From assembly GCA_910586955.1 (NCBI GenBank), contig CAJUMM010000016.1, positions 1 through 36,848 of the forward strand: a stretch of 36,848 bases of DNA, in the 5' to 3' direction. Shown here one piece after another: positions 16,236 through 24,433 of the stretch. Origin of the DNA: an uncultured Lachnospiraceae bacterium. Its GTDB lineage: Bacteria; Bacillota; Clostridia; Lachnospirales; Lachnospiraceae. Made by a program: the position numbers and the translations under genes. The stretch's first letter is position 1; every line of letters starts with the position of its first letter. The notes under the pieces were generated by a model. It was not told the origin of the DNA. It saw nothing but the letters and a program-made list of their open reading frames with translations, and did no database searches.

Positions 16236-18055
16236 AGGCTTTCCTCTTCTGCCAGGATGCGAAGGGCCGTCCGGGCCGCCCGGCTTCCGGAAGCGCCGGA
16301 ATCTCCCCGGAGGTAAAGGGCGAAGAACTGTGAGCCCTCCCGGCGCTCCAGGCAGCCCACGAACCAGCCGCTATAGGCTTTCTCTCCGATCTGCCCGGTT
16401 CCGGTCTTCCCATAGAGGGTTCCTTCTTCGGAGGTTTGGAGAAGCAGGGCCTCCTGGAGGGCTTTTACGTGTTCCGGGGCAAAGCCAAGGCCCTCCTCCC
16501 AGAGCCGGCGAAGGAGCAGAACCTGCTCTGCCGGTGATATTTTCAGGGAAGCTTCCATCCAGTAGGAGGAGAGGGGAGCGCCCAGATCTGCGTTTCCATA
16601 GCCTATGTCCCGGAAATAGTTCCGGAGGATATCTTTTCCCAGTTCCCGGTCTATGGATTGAAAATACCAGTTCACGGAGGCGTCCATGGCGGAGGCCAGA
16701 TTTTGATCCCGGTTCCAGGCGTCGAAGGGATAAAGGGAGCCGTCCCAGGGAAGAAGGGAATTTTCCGGACGGATGATCCCTTCCTCCAATCCCAGCAGGG
16801 CATCGTAGATCTTGTAGGTGGAGTTGGGAGAAAACCGGGTAAGGGCCTGGTCCATGCGGTAAATGTAAAAGGAATCCTCACAAGAATCGTAAAGGACAAA
16901 ACAGCCCTCATACCCTTCGAAATAGGAAGCCAGATCCAGGGAAACAACCGGTTTCCCGTCAAAATCCCAGTGGTAAGAGTCCTTATCCGAGGCATGGGCC
17001 CAGAGGGCGGGAACAAAGGGACACAGCAAAAGGGCAGTCAGGAGGAAGACTCCCAGGCTTTGGAGTTTTTTATGCCAGGTGGGCTTTTGGTAGGAGGCAA
17101 TCACCTGGATGCGCCGCCGGATTTGACGGAAGCTGCCGTTTAATCCCGCCCCAAAAGGAAGAGAGGCCTGTTCTGCGAAGTGAAGGAGGGTGAGGCCGTA
17201 GGCTTGGTATTCCGTTTCATCCAGAAGGCCAAGAACCGAGGCATCGCAGGACAATTCCCGGTCCCCGGCCATTTCTTTTAAGGCATAGCGGACCAGGGGA
17301 TGGAACCAGTACAGGAGCTTTGCCAGATTCATAAGAAGGCAAAGAAAGGCATCCTTCTGCCGATAGTGCTGCAGCTCGTGGAGCAGGAGGCAGCGAAGTT
17401 CCTGGCGGGAAACCTTCTCGGAGGCTTCCGGAAGAGAATGGGTGTCCTGGGAATATCCTAAGACCAGAGAGAGGGGCAGGTAAATGCAGGGGTGTATAAT
17501 CCCTGTAAATACGGGAGATTTCAGAAGAGCCGTGGTGCGAAGAGGGATATTTTTCTTGATCCCGGCTTCTTCCCGGCAGTTGTCGTAAAGCTTCCGGATC
17601 TGGGGATTTTTAAGAGGCTGGGAGGAACGCTTCACGGCTCTTAAGCGCAAAGCGGCCTTTCGCATCCCCAAACCCAGGAAGCAGGCGCCGGACAGCCACA
17701 GGAGACCAAGGAGAAGAAGGCAAAGGGAAAGCCCTTCCCCTTGGGAGGGAAGGAAAAAGTCGTTCATCCAGTGGGAGGCGGCAGGAAGCGTGCCGGAAAG
17801 GCTGCTTTCCGGATGGAGCATTTCCCTGTAGGAGGGGATTTCCAGAAATAAGGCCAGGGAAAAGTTTTCGAAGGGTTTTGCCAGCCCCGGGGGCAGAAGG
17901 GGAAGGGCCAAAAGTCCCAGAAACAGGAGCCAAAGCCGGTACTGCATCCGGGGAGACAGGAAGTTTTGAAATATGCCTCTTGAGAGAAGCAGGATGCCGA
18001 TGGCCGGACAGAGAAGGAGGCTGCCCAGGAAAAAGCCCAGGAGAAAGAGCGGCAT
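16232..18055 (-). CDS. blaR1: BlaR1/MecR1-type beta-lactam sensor-transducer metalloprotease
   Basis: Signal transducer of 607 residues. The N-terminal part has several membrane segments and an M56 zinc protease domain with HELQH at 226-230 and the downstream acidic zinc-site segment AGDRELSCDA. A final membrane segment at about 335-353 leads to an external class D beta-lactamase-like sensor with S412-TYK, S460-VN and K550-TGT. All three penicillin-binding motifs are present, so the sensor should be acylated by beta-lactams. The protease would then lead to BlaI inactivation. The start is one base after the blaI stop (TGATATG), so the genes are coupled. It converges on the PBP-lipoprotein operon. 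Confidence 0.93.
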   Translation of the reverse strand: MPLFLLGFFLGSLLLCPAIGILLLSRGIFQNFLSPRMQYRLWLLFLGLLALPLLPPGLAKPFENFSLALFLEIPSYREMLHPESSLSGTLPAASHWMNDFFLPSQGEGLSLCLLLLGLLWLSGACFLGLGMRKAALRLRAVKRSSQPLKNPQIRKLYDNCREEAGIKKNIPLRTTALLKSPVFTGIIHPCIYLPLSLVLGYSQDTHSLPEASEKVSRQELRCLLLHELQHYRQKDAFLCLLMNLAKLLYWFHPLVRYALKEMAGDRELSCDASVLGLLDETEYQAYGLTLLHFAEQASLPFGAGLNGSFRQIRRRIQVIASYQKPTWHKKLQSLGVFLLTALLLCPFVPALWAHASDKDSYHWDFDGKPVVSLDLASYFEGYEGCFVLYDSCEDSFYIYRMDQALTRFSPNSTYKIYDALLGLEEGIIRPENSLLPWDGSLYPFDAWNRDQNLASAMDASVNWYFQSIDRELGKDILRNYFRDIGYGNADLGAPLSSYWMEASLKISPAEQVLLLRRLWEEGLGFAPEHVKALQEALLLQTSEEGTLYGKTGTGQIGEKAYSGWFVGCLERREGSQFFALYLRGDSGASGSRAARTALRILAEEESL

Positions 18056-18056
18056 A

Positions 18057-18458
18057 TCAGCGTCCCCCCTTCCCGGTATCTTTTAGGAGCAGGGATTTCA
18101 AAGCATCCAGTTCTTCCCGGGACAGGCGGTCCTCCTCCAGAAAGGAACAGACCATGGAACTTAAGCGGCCGTCGTAGAAACGGTCCAGGAAAGAGCGGCT
18201 TTCCTGGTTTAAGTATTCTCCCTCTTCCACCAGGGGGCTGTAGACAAACACCCGGCTCTGCTTTTCATAGGAAAGAGCGCCCTTGTTGACCAGGCGCTTG
18301 ATAAGGGTCTGGATGGTTTTTGGGCTCCAGCCGGTGACGGCCAGCAGCCGTTCCGTGATCTGAGTAGTGCTGATGGGGGCATATTTCCACACCAGCTTCA
18401 TAACCTGGTATTCGGCCTCGGAGATCTGGGGGAGTTTTTTTGCGGGGGATTTTTTCAT
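18057..18458 (-). CDS. blaI: BlaI/MecI family transcriptional repressor
   Basis: Winged-helix repressor of 133 residues. The N-terminal DNA-binding domain contains SEAEYQVMKLVWKYAPIS and WSPKTIQTLIKRLVNKGAL. The C-terminal part is the dimerisation domain, where family members are cleaved after BlaR1 signalling. AAGGAGG precedes the ATG. It probably represses its own operon through the dyad at 18493-18506 and the PBP operon through TACAACTGTA at 12978-12987. Confidence 0.94.
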   Translation of the reverse strand: MKKSPAKKLPQISEAEYQVMKLVWKYAPISTTQITERLLAVTGWSPKTIQTLIKRLVNKGALSYEKQSRVFVYSPLVEEGEYLNQESRSFLDRFYDGRLSSMVCSFLEEDRLSREELDALKSLLLKDTGKGGR

Positions 18459-18492
18459 GTGGCCTCCTTACCCTTGTATACGGAGAGTAACT

Positions 18493-18540
18493 ATTACGTT
18501 TGTAATATATAGTATAAGGGAAAAGGGAGGGGGAAGTCAA
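18493..18540 (-). promoter_or_regulatory. blaI-blaR1 promoter with operator dyad
   Basis: On the minus strand TTGACT (18540-18535) and TATACT (18516-18511) are 18 bases apart. Just downstream is the dyad ATTAC-AAAC-GTAAT (18506-18493), whose core TACAAACGTA differs from the BlaI consensus TACAnnTGTA at one position. This placement would block transcription initiation and fits autorepression. Confidence 0.75.
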
Positions 18541-18563
18541 TAGTCATAATTTTTGCAATTTTC

Positions 18564-18592
18564 TTGATATTATTCCGTATACTGAATATAAT
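18564..18592 (+). promoter_or_regulatory. Promoter of the HTH/AlbA-ATPase gene pair
   Basis: TTGATA at 18564-18569 and TATAAT at 18587-18592 are separated by exactly 17 bases in an AT-rich stretch about 70 bases before the first gene. Confidence 0.7.
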
Positions 18593-18663
18593 ATATTATT
18601 GGAAACTGTTGCATGAATCGGGTAATCACGGATTTATGACAGAGGCCAGAAAGGGTACGGAAA

Positions 18664-18876
18664 ATGAGATTTATAACAACAACCGAAACCGGTAAAAGGT
18701 GGAATCTGTCTGCCCGCCGGGTTGGAGTCCTTTGCAGTGAAGGGCGGATTCCGGATGTGCAGAAAACCGGAAACACCTGGCTTATTCCGGAAAACGCAGA
18801 AAAACCTGCCGATGCGCGAATAAAGAGCGGCAAATATATAAAATCACAGATTGAGACGGAGGAGCATACAGAATGA
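18664..18876 (+). CDS. Small MerR/excisionase-like helix-turn-helix protein
   Basis: A 70-residue protein. TTTETGKRWNLSARRVGVLC followed by GRIPDVQKTGNTWLIPENA is the pattern of short winged-helix proteins related to MerR-family DNA-binding domains and excisionases. It has no sensor domain. The ATG has AAAGG upstream, and the stop overlaps the next start as ATGA. Base composition is lower in G+C than the flanking genes, which suggests the pair was acquired together. It may control or guide the downstream ATPase-domain regulator. Confidence 0.8.
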   Translation: MRFITTTETGKRWNLSARRVGVLCSEGRIPDVQKTGNTWLIPENAEKPADARIKSGKYIKSQIETEEHTE

Positions 18877-20378
18877 TTGATATTGCTTCTATATTAAATT
18901 CAAAAGAACACATTAACATGGAAGTGAAAGCAGCAGGCAGAGGAATTCCAAACAGTATTTGGGAGACTTATTCCTCTTTTGCCAATACGTTTGGGGGTAC
19001 GATTATCCTTGGTATAGAAGAAAATAAGGCAACAAAGGAATTTATCCCCAAAGGCATTCAGAATCCGCAGCAAATGCTTTCCGATATCTGGAATACACTG
19101 AATAACCGGCAGAAAGTCAATGTAAACATTCTTCTTGATCATCATGTTTACCATGTTGACTATGACGGAATGGCTTTTATTGTAATGGAAGTGCCTCGTG
19201 CCGACCGCCGGGACAAGCCTGTTTATGTCGGACCGGATATGTTCAAAGGAACTTTTCGCAGAAATCATGAAGGAGACTACCATTGCTCTGCTGAAGAAGT
19301 GAAATCCATGCTCCGGGATCAGGCAGATACCACTCAGGATGCCCTTGTGCTTGAAAATCTATTGATTGGAGATTTGAACCAAGAATCCGTCCATCGCTAT
19401 CGGCTTCTTTTTAACAACTTGAAACCTGGCCACATTTGGGCAAAACTGGGCGATGAGGAATTCCTCCTGAAAATAGGAGCTGCAAGGAAAAGCCAGAATG
19501 ACGGAGGACTTCATCCTACCCTTGGCGGACTGATTTTTTTTGGAGATTTTATAACCATCACAGATGAATTGCCGAATTACTTTCTTGATTACAGGGAGCA
19601 CCTTTCAGATGATACCCGCTGGTCAGATCGTGTCAGTTCCGGCGACGGCACCTGGAGCGGCAATATCTTCGACTTTTATTTTCAGGTCATAGACCGCTTG
19701 ACCGCAGACGTGAAAAAGCCCTTTAGACTGGATTCCAACTTGCTGCGGATAGATGATACGCCTGTCCATAAATCCCTGCGGGAATGTCTTGCAAATGCCC
19801 TGATCCATGCTGATTTTTACGGCCGCCGCGGTATTGTGATTGATAAGGAATTTCGTAAAATCACCATTGCTAATCCAGGCACATTCCGTATCGGCATTGA
19901 CGAAGCTATTGCGGGCGGCATCAGTGATGCACGGAACGGAAAGATTTTTAATATGTTTGCCCTTATTCATGTGGGTGAGCGTTCCGGAACAGGTATTTGT
20001 GATGTATACCATGTCTGGGATGAAAATGGGTTTAAGAAACCCTCTTTCGTTGAAACGGTTGATCCGGAACGTGTCATTCTTACTCTCCAGATAGAAACAG
20101 ATGAAGATTGTGACGGTAATGAAGGCAATCGTGATGGTAATGAAGGCAATGCTGACGGTAATGAAGGCAATCGTGACGGTAATGATGAAAACCTCACGCA
20201 GAATGAATTGCTTGTATTACGGATTGTATCCCAAAACCCAAGTCTGTCTGCCGCCGGAATCGGCTCTCAGGTGGGCCTTTCAAAATCTTCCGTAGAGCGG
20301 GTTCTCCGTTCCTTAAAAAATAAAGGGCGGATTCGCAGAGAAGGATCTACACGAGGCAAATGGATCATCTTAAAGTAA
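18873..20378 (+). CDS. AlbA/Schlafen-domain ATP-binding putative regulator with heptapeptide repeats
   Basis: A 501-residue protein. The N-terminal AlbA_2 (Schlafen AAA_4-like) domain includes MEVKAAGRG and FANTFGGTIILGIEE. A middle domain related to the RecG-like ATP-binding C-terminal domain has SLRECLANALIHADF and ITIANPGTF. A linker near residues 410-438 repeats DGNEGNR every seven residues. The C-terminus is a winged helix (LSAAGIGSQVGLSKSSVERVLRSL split over two helices). Such proteins are usually annotated as ATP-dependent helicases or regulators, but no helicase motifs are visible. Family members are common near mobile and defence genes. The AT-rich composition suggests transfer. Confidence 0.82.
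   Translation: MIDIASILNSKEHINMEVKAAGRGIPNSIWETYSSFANTFGGTIILGIEENKATKEFIPKGIQNPQQMLSDIWNTLNNRQKVNVNILLDHHVYHVDYDGMAFIVMEVPRADRRDKPVYVGPDMFKGTFRRNHEGDYHCSAEEVKSMLRDQADTTQDALVLENLLIGDLNQESVHRYRLLFNNLKPGHIWAKLGDEEFLLKIGAARKSQNDGGLHPTLGGLIFFGDFITITDELPNYFLDYREHLSDDTRWSDRVSSGDGTWSGNIFDFYFQVIDRLTADVKKPFRLDSNLLRIDDTPVHKSLRECLANALIHADFYGRRGIVIDKEFRKITIANPGTFRIGIDEAIAGGISDARNGKIFNMFALIHVGERSGTGICDVYHVWDENGFKKPSFVETVDPERVILTLQIETDEDCDGNEGNRDGNEGNADGNEGNRDGNDENLTQNELLVLRIVSQNPSLSAAGIGSQVGLSKSSVERVLRSLKNKGRIRREGSTRGKWIILK
20112..20190 (+). repeat. 21-bp in-frame tandem repeat coding for DGNEGNR
   Basis: About three and a half units of 21 bp coding DGNEGNR, DGNEGNA, DGNEGNR and DGND. Unit gain or loss would keep the frame and only change linker length between the ATP-binding part and the winged helix. 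Confidence 0.88.
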
Positions 20379-20393
20379 AGGCGGTGAACGGAT

Positions 20394-20771
20394 GTGGCTC
20401 TATACCGTGGCGGCAAAAGGGCGGCAGGAGCTGCCCTGCTGCTCCTTTTTTTCATGGCCGGATTCCTGCATTTTTTTAACAGGCCGGTGAGCGGGAAGGC
20501 AGAAGTAATCCAGGAGGGAAAGGTTTTGTATACCTTTTCCCTGGAAGAGGAGGAGGATCGGGTGATCCGGGTGGAATACGCAGGAAGATACAATCTGATA
20601 GAGGTGAAAGAAGGCCGGATCCGTGTGCTGGAGGCGGATTGCCCCGATCAGATCTGCGTGGAAATGGGATGGCTTGATTCGGCGGCTCCCATTGTATGCC
20701 TGCCCAACCGCCTGGTGATTCAATACCGGGATTCGAAAGGAAACTTGGATGCGGTGGCAAATGGAAAATGA
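20394..20771 (+). CDS. NusG domain II-containing membrane-anchored protein
   Basis: A 125-residue protein with one N-terminal membrane segment (GAALLLLFFMAGFLHFF) and an extracytoplasmic domain with DCPDQICVEMGWL and PIVCLPNRLVI, the hallmark of the NusG_II family in Firmicutes. Its two motif cysteines could pair. The start is GTG at 20394 after an imperfect ribosome site. An overlapping ATG at 20392 is in a different frame. The gene overlaps the next one by 23 bases. Its molecular role is not known to me; in related genomes it often sits beside electron-transport or FMN-transferase genes, which are not seen here. Confidence 0.82.
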   Translation: MALYRGGKRAAGAALLLLFFMAGFLHFFNRPVSGKAEVIQEGKVLYTFSLEEEEDRVIRVEYAGRYNLIEVKEGRIRVLEADCPDQICVEMGWLDSAAPIVCLPNRLVIQYRDSKGNLDAVANGK

Positions 20772-21666
20772 GAGAAAGGGCTGTACCCTCTGTCCCAGGG
20801 AGTGCGGCGTTTTCCGGCAGGAAGGACACAAAGGCGCCTGCCGGACAGCGGGGAAAGGGATTCTGGCGGCCCGGGCCGCCCTTCATGTGTGGGAGGAACC
20901 CTGTATTTCCGGGGGCCAGGGCTCCGGTGCGGTTTTCTTTTCCGGCTGTCCCTTAGGCTGTATCTATTGCCAGAACCGTGAGATTTCCCGGGGACAAAAG
21001 GGCGTGGAGATTTCCGAAGAGCGGCTGGCGGAAATCTTTTTAGAGCTTTCGGCTAAAGGCGCGGCCAATATCAACCTGGTGACGCCTACTCATTACACCC
21101 CGGAGATTCTTAGGGCTGTCCGCATGGCACGGACAAAAGGCTTAAGCCTTCCCATTGTCTACAACTGCAGCGGATACGAGAAACCGGAAACCCTGAGAAG
21201 CCTTGAGGGTACGGTGGACATTTATCTGACGGATTTTAAATACATGGATGGGGAAATGGCCCGGAATTACTCCCGTGCGGCGGATTACCCGGAAATTGCC
21301 AAGAAAGCTCTGGCGGAGATGGTGCGCCAGCAGGGGGAGCCCGCATTTTTGCCGGACGGCCGGATGGAGCGGGGCGTGATTGTCCGGCATCTTCTGCTGC
21401 CCGGCCATGTGAGAAATGCCAAAGCCGTGGTGAAATATGTGTATGAAACCTACGGAAACCAGGTGTATCTAAGTCTTATGAACCAGTATACTCCCCTTTT
21501 TCCCATTCCGGCCTACCCCAATCTGAACCGGAGGGTGACCAGGAGGGAATACGGCCGCCTGGTGGACTATGCCCTCTCTCTGGGAGTGGAGCAGGGATTT
21601 ATCCAGGAGGGGGAGACGGCAAAGAAAAGCTTTATTCCCGGCTTTGACGGGGAAGGGCTGATGTGA
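20749..21666 (+). CDS. Radical SAM protein, PflX-like (pyruvate formate-lyase-activase homolog)
   Basis: A 305-residue radical SAM protein. An N-terminal cysteine cluster (CTLCPRECG, then GACR) precedes the radical SAM motif C-PLG-C-IY-C at about residues 69-76, which binds the 4Fe-4S cluster and SAM. This matches the PflX/COG1313 group, whose substrate is unknown. The start ATG at 20749 overlaps the previous gene, with AAAGGA upstream. An in-frame ATG at 20761 is an alternative. No glycyl-radical enzyme gene is adjacent, so a pyruvate formate-lyase partner cannot be argued from context. Confidence 0.85.
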   Translation: MRWQMENERKGCTLCPRECGVFRQEGHKGACRTAGKGILAARAALHVWEEPCISGGQGSGAVFFSGCPLGCIYCQNREISRGQKGVEISEERLAEIFLELSAKGAANINLVTPTHYTPEILRAVRMARTKGLSLPIVYNCSGYEKPETLRSLEGTVDIYLTDFKYMDGEMARNYSRAADYPEIAKKALAEMVRQQGEPAFLPDGRMERGVIVRHLLLPGHVRNAKAVVKYVYETYGNQVYLSLMNQYTPLFPIPAYPNLNRRVTRREYGRLVDYALSLGVEQGFIQEGETAKKSFIPGFDGEGLM

Positions 21667-21699
21667 TAGAATAGCAAGCAGCGAGAGGGAGGCGGTTTT

Positions 21700-22527
21700 T
21701 TGAAAAAGCCAAGAATCATTGATGCCCACCTGCATTTCTGCCCGTCGGAGCCCTATTTCGGGGAGATTGCCCGGGAGGCAGGCCATGAAAACAACTGGGA
21801 ACATTTAAGCCGGGAGTACCGGCGGCTTGGCATTGAGGCAGGGGTGGTTATGGGCAACCGGAGCCTTGATCCTGAGGATCATAAGTATCCGCCCGGACTT
21901 TTCTATTGTGTGGGAATTGATCGGACGTATCTTAAGGGCAGCACCCTTTCGGATGCGGCAGAGAGGATAGAAGTCCATTTGAGAAGGCCGGAGTGCGTGG
22001 GCGTGAAGCTGTATCCGGGATACAATCCCACCTATGTGTGGGAGGAAGCCTATGAGCCGGTCTACCGGCTGGCGGAGCTCTACCAAAAACCTGTGGCGAT
22101 CCACACGGGAGAGACGGCAGGCCCGGGGGCTCTGCTGAAATACTGCCATCCCCTGACTTTGGACGAGGCCGCAGCCAGACATCCGGGCCTGCAGTTTGTC
22201 ATGTGCCATTTCGGGAACCCCTGGCTTATGGATGCGGCGGCTGTGGTGGATAAAAACCCCAATGTGGCCCTGGATTTGTCGGGCCTTCTGGAGGGGAGGG
22301 TCGATGTGGACGATCTGTACCGGAGAAAGCGGGGATATATGGAGTCCCTGCGCACCTGGCTGGATTATACAGGGCGCTACGACGCAGTGATGTTCGGCAC
22401 GGACTGGCCCTTGGTGAATCTGGAGGAATATGTGGAATTTATTGCCCGGCTGATTCCGGAAGAGGAGCAGGAGAAGGTATTTTTTGAAAATGCCAACCGG
22501 ATTTACCGCCTGGGACTGGAATCATAG
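21700..22527 (+). CDS. Amidohydrolase-2 family metal-dependent hydrolase
   Basis: TIM-barrel amidohydrolase of 275 residues. Metal-binding and active-site segments visible are DAHLHF (HxH), KLYPGY, AIHTGE, CHFGNPW and FGTDWP near the C-terminus, as in the PF04909 family of decarboxylases and hydrolases. The start is TTG at 21700, with GGGAGG seven bases upstream. The substrate cannot be deduced. It lies in a same-direction run between the radical SAM gene and nth, with short spacers. Confidence 0.83.
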   Translation: MKKPRIIDAHLHFCPSEPYFGEIAREAGHENNWEHLSREYRRLGIEAGVVMGNRSLDPEDHKYPPGLFYCVGIDRTYLKGSTLSDAAERIEVHLRRPECVGVKLYPGYNPTYVWEEAYEPVYRLAELYQKPVAIHTGETAGPGALLKYCHPLTLDEAAARHPGLQFVMCHFGNPWLMDAAAVVDKNPNVALDLSGLLEGRVDVDDLYRRKRGYMESLRTWLDYTGRYDAVMFGTDWPLVNLEEYVEFIARLIPEEEQEKVFFENANRIYRLGLES

Positions 22528-22554
22528 GAAAAAGAAGAAGGGAGCAAGATACCA

Positions 22555-23190
22555 ATGACAAAGAAGGAATTAGCCCTGGAGATCATAGAGCGGCTGAAAA
22601 AGGAATATCCGGACGCAGGCTGCACCCTGGATTACGACGAGGCGTGGAAGCTTCTGGTCAGCGTGCGCCTGGCGGCCCAGTGTACGGATGCCAGAGTCAA
22701 TGTGGTGGTGGAGAAGTTGTATGAAAAATACCCGGATGTAGATGCTTTGGCAGAGGCTTCCGTGGAGGAAATTGAAGCCATTGTAAAGCCCTGCGGTCTG
22801 GGGCACAGCAAGGCCAAGGATATCAGCGCTTGTATGAAAATCCTGAAAGAGCAGTACGGCGGAAAGGTGCCTGCCACTTTTGAGGAGCTTTTGAAGCTGC
22901 CCGGAGTGGGGCGGAAAAGCGCCAACCTGATTATGGGGGATGTGTTCGGAAAGCCCGCCATTGTCACGGATACCCACTGCATCCGCCTGACGAACCGTAT
23001 GGGGCTGGTGGAGGACTGCAAAGAGCCTAAGAAGGTGGAGATGGCTCTGTGGAAAATCATTCCTCCCAATGAGGGCAGCGATTTCTGCCACCGTCTGGTG
23101 TACCATGGCCGGGATGTATGTACGGCCCGGACAAAGCCCCACTGTGACAAGTGCTGCCTTAATGATATCTGCGGGAAAAAGGGAGTATAG
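22555..23190 (+). CDS. nth: Endonuclease III (DNA glycosylase/AP lyase)
   Basis: Base-excision repair enzyme for oxidised pyrimidines, 211 residues. The helix-hairpin-helix motif LPGVGRKSAN carries the catalytic lysine, VTDTHC the catalytic aspartate, and the C-terminal loop the four cysteines of the 4Fe-4S cluster (C-x7-C-x2-C-x5-C). The first spacing is one residue longer than the usual x6. It precedes two RNA methyltransferase genes with little or no spacing. Confidence 0.95.
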   Translation: MTKKELALEIIERLKKEYPDAGCTLDYDEAWKLLVSVRLAAQCTDARVNVVVEKLYEKYPDVDALAEASVEEIEAIVKPCGLGHSKAKDISACMKILKEQYGGKVPATFEELLKLPGVGRKSANLIMGDVFGKPAIVTDTHCIRLTNRMGLVEDCKEPKKVEMALWKIIPPNEGSDFCHRLVYHGRDVCTARTKPHCDKCCLNDICGKKGV

Positions 23191-23193
23191 AGA

Positions 23194-24432
23194 ATGAAAA
23201 AAGAGACGGGAGCGGAACGCGAAGGCCGGCCGGCGCAGGGAAGTGTTACCCTGAAAAAGGGGGAAGGCCGGGCGCTGAAAAGCGGCGGGGCCTGGATTTT
23301 TGACAATGAGATCGCCTGTGAGACGGGCAGCCCGGAAAACGGGGATCTGGTTCTGGTCCGGGACTTTGACGGCTATGGCCTGGGAAAGGGTTTTTTTAAC
23401 CGGAATTCCAAAATCCGGGTGCGGATGCTCACCAGGGATCCGGAACGGGAAATAGACAGGGAATTTCTGGAAATGAGAGTGAGGAACGCCTGGGAGTACC
23501 GGAAAAAAACCGTGGACACGGAAAGCTGCAGGGTGATTTTCGGGGAGGCGGATTTCCTTCCCGGTTTCGTGGCGGACAAATTTTCGGACGTGCTGGTGAT
23601 TCAGTCCCTGGCACTGGGCATGGAGCGCTTCAAAGAGGAATTGGTGGAGATATTAAAAGAAACCCTTGCCCGGGACGGGATCCGCATCCGCGGGGTCTAT
23701 GAGCGCAGCGACGCCAAGGAGCGGGAGAAGGAAGGCTTGGAGCGGAAGAAAGGGTTCTTAGGAGATCCCTTTGATACCCAGGTGGAAATTTCGGAGAACG
23801 GGGTCCGCTATCTGGTGGATGTAAAAGACGGACAGAAGACAGGATTTTTCCTGGATCAAAAATACAACCGGCTGGCTATAAAGAAGTTCTGCCGGGATGC
23901 CCGGGTGCTGGATTGCTTTACCCATACGGGTTCCTTTGCCCTGAATGCAGGGATTGCCGGGGCCAGGGAGGTGCTGGGGGTGGATGCCTCGGAGGCGGGA
24001 ATCTTGCAGGCCGTGAAAAATGCAGAGCTTAACGGCCTTTCGGACCGGGTCCGTTTTCTCTGCCGGGATGTGTTTGACCTGCTGCCGGAGCTTGAGGAAA
24101 AGGGGGATCAGTTTGATCTGGTGATTCTGGATCCCCCTGCTTTCACAAAGTCCCGCAGCTCCGTGAAGAACGCGGTGAAGGGATACCGGGAGATTAATAT
24201 GCGGGGGATGAAGCTGTGCAGGGACGGAGGGTATCTGGCCACCTGCTCCTGTTCCCGTTTTATGACTTACGAATTGTTCACCCAGACACTTCACCAGGCG
24301 GCCAGAAGCGTCCACAAAAGGCTGCGGCAGGTGGAGTACCGGACCCAGGCTCCGGATCATCCCATCCTGTGGGCTGCGGAGGAATCCTATTACTTGAAAT
24401 TCTATATTTTCCAGGTGTGCGAGGAGAAATGA
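23194..24432 (+). CDS. PUA-domain class I SAM-dependent 23S rRNA methyltransferase, RlmI-like
   Basis: A 412-residue protein. The N-terminal PUA-like domain (KSGGAWIFDNEI, NRNSKIRVRML) is followed by an RlmI-type middle domain and a Rossmann methyltransferase domain. The SAM-binding motif lies in VLDCFTHTGSFALNAG, LDPPAFTKS is motif IV, and TCSCSRF carries the likely catalytic cysteine. The family includes RlmI, which makes m5C in 23S rRNA; the exact target here is inferred. The start is four bases after the nth stop. Confidence 0.88.
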   Translation: MKKETGAEREGRPAQGSVTLKKGEGRALKSGGAWIFDNEIACETGSPENGDLVLVRDFDGYGLGKGFFNRNSKIRVRMLTRDPEREIDREFLEMRVRNAWEYRKKTVDTESCRVIFGEADFLPGFVADKFSDVLVIQSLALGMERFKEELVEILKETLARDGIRIRGVYERSDAKEREKEGLERKKGFLGDPFDTQVEISENGVRYLVDVKDGQKTGFFLDQKYNRLAIKKFCRDARVLDCFTHTGSFALNAGIAGAREVLGVDASEAGILQAVKNAELNGLSDRVRFLCRDVFDLLPELEEKGDQFDLVILDPPAFTKSRSSVKNAVKGYREINMRGMKLCRDGGYLATCSCSRFMTYELFTQTLHQAARSVHKRLRQVEYRTQAPDHPILWAAEESYYLKFYIFQVCEEK

Positions 24433-24433
24433 C

